From contig NZ_CP029553.1 of NCBI RefSeq assembly GCF_003173755.1, positions 397,001 through 461,000 on the forward strand: DNA of 64,000 nucleotides. Direction: 5' to 3'. Under the pieces are notes generated by a model. It searched no databases and was not told the origin of the DNA. It saw only the letters and a list, made by a program, of their open reading frames with translations. Shown one piece after another: positions 63,503-64,000 of the stretch (position 1 is its first letter; each line of letters opens with the position of its first letter). The position numbers and the translations under genes were made by a program. The DNA is from Methylobacterium terrae. Its GTDB lineage: Bacteria > Pseudomonadota > Alphaproteobacteria > Rhizobiales > Beijerinckiaceae.

Positions 63503-64000
63503 CCGGCCTGATCGCGCCGTCGCGGGCGCCTGACCCCGTCCCGACGGGGGTTCCCGCCCGCGGCGCCCACCTGTCGCTGCGCGACGTGCGCCACGCCTTC
63601 GCGCTCGGGAAGGCGCCGCTCCCGGTCCTCGACGGCGTCTCGTTCGACGTCGAGCCCGGCGCCTTCGTGGCCCTGCTCGGGCCGTCGGGCTGCGGGAAGT
63701 CGACGCTCCTGCGCTTCGTGGCCGGGCTCGAGCCGCCGAACGAGGGCCGGATCGACGTCGACGGCTCGGCCTTGCGCGGCCCGGACCCCTCCCGCGGCCT
63801 CGTGTTCCAGGACCCGACGCTCTATCCCTGGCGCAGCGTCCTCGGCAACGTCGCGGTCGGGCCGGAGGCCCGCGGGCGCCTGTCGCGGGAGCGCGGCCGG
63901 GTCGAGGAGGCGCTCGCCCTCGTCGGGCTCTCGGGCTTCGCCGACGCCTTCCCGCACCAGCTCTCGGGCGGCATGGCCCAGCGGGTGGCGCTCGCCCGGG
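63496..64000 (+). CDS. ABC transporter ATP-binding protein, SsuB/TauB type (3' end outside the window)
   Basis: The frame starts at ATG 63496 inside the end of the permease gene and runs to the window end (168 codons seen). Walker A is [16 protein letters not shown], the Q-loop [16 protein letters not shown], and the signature [13 protein letters not shown] is just at the edge. Tight overlap with the permease shows one operon. The Walker B and the C terminus lie outside. Confidence 0.93.
   Translation, partial: MVAGLIAPSRAPDPVPTGVPARGAHLSLRDVRHAFALGKAPLPVLDGVSFDVEPGAFVALLGPSGCGKSTLLRFVAGLEPPNEGRIDVDGSALRGPDPSRGLVFQDPTLYPWRSVLGNVAVGPEARGRLSRERGRVEEALALVGLSGFADAFPHQLSGGMAQRVALAR

Overview
The window is about 70% G+C and almost fully coding. 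Its content points to a methylotrophic alphaproteobacterium, most likely Methylobacterium or a close relative (Hyphomicrobiales). The reasons are a formaldehyde-activating-enzyme paralogue, a cobalamin-dependent methionine synthase operon headed by an ArsR-methyltransferase fusion regulator, an alphaproteobacterial group IV ornithine decarboxylase, and dispersed palindromic repeats typical of this order. The species cannot be named from the sequence alone.

Layout. 1-3.5 kb: end of a flavoprotein, a secreted collagen-like protein, the Fae paralogue, and small envelope proteins. 3.9-9.8 kb: a minus-strand methionine cycle operon (sahR-like regulator, metF, metH) with a perfect 20-bp palindromic operator upstream. 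10-12.8 kb: a type IA topoisomerase and two identical tRNA-Phe genes. 13-17 kb: cytochrome bo3 quinol oxidase (cyoABCD, minus strand). 17.4-24.1 kb: a YdeP-like molybdoenzyme, MsrQ, a multicopper oxidase and small proteins of unknown function. 24.5-25.05 kb: a broken Uma2-type gene. 25.1-34.2 kb: an adenosine kinase-like gene, then a ugp-type glycerol-3-phosphate transporter split into ugpEC and ugpBA by a family III CoA-transferase and a ThDP enzyme. 34.3-36.1 kb: a flagellin carrying an inserted carbohydrate-binding-like domain. 36.2-41.5 kb: a glucan biosynthesis protein, two GNAT acetyltransferases and an ornithine decarboxylase with a structured-looking leader.

41.6-50.5 kb: a divergent aromatic-acid module. 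paaG-paaI-paaK-tetR run leftward from a promoter with a TetR-type inverted repeat at the start point, and a branched-chain/aromatic ABC transporter (livK, livH, a livM-livG fusion, livF) runs rightward. 50.6-60.5 kb: a CAU tRNA, a LysR regulator, a Dpp-type peptide ABC transporter with a fused DppD-DppF ATPase, an amidase and an M81 (MlrC-like) metallopeptidase, which looks like an uptake-and-hydrolysis system for amides or small peptides. 60.8 kb to the end: an OsmC protein and a TauABC/SsuABC-like transporter cut off by the window end.

The window also holds at least four families of dispersed palindromic repeats. Two nearly identical copies of one family (46.6 and 57.1 kb) lie between co-directional genes of transporter loci. 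No transposase, integrase, CRISPR array or phage gene was seen. The most distinctive items are the flagellin with a binding-domain insert, the Fae paralogue without the catalytic histidine, the operator of the sahR-metF-metH unit, and the repeats inside transporter loci.
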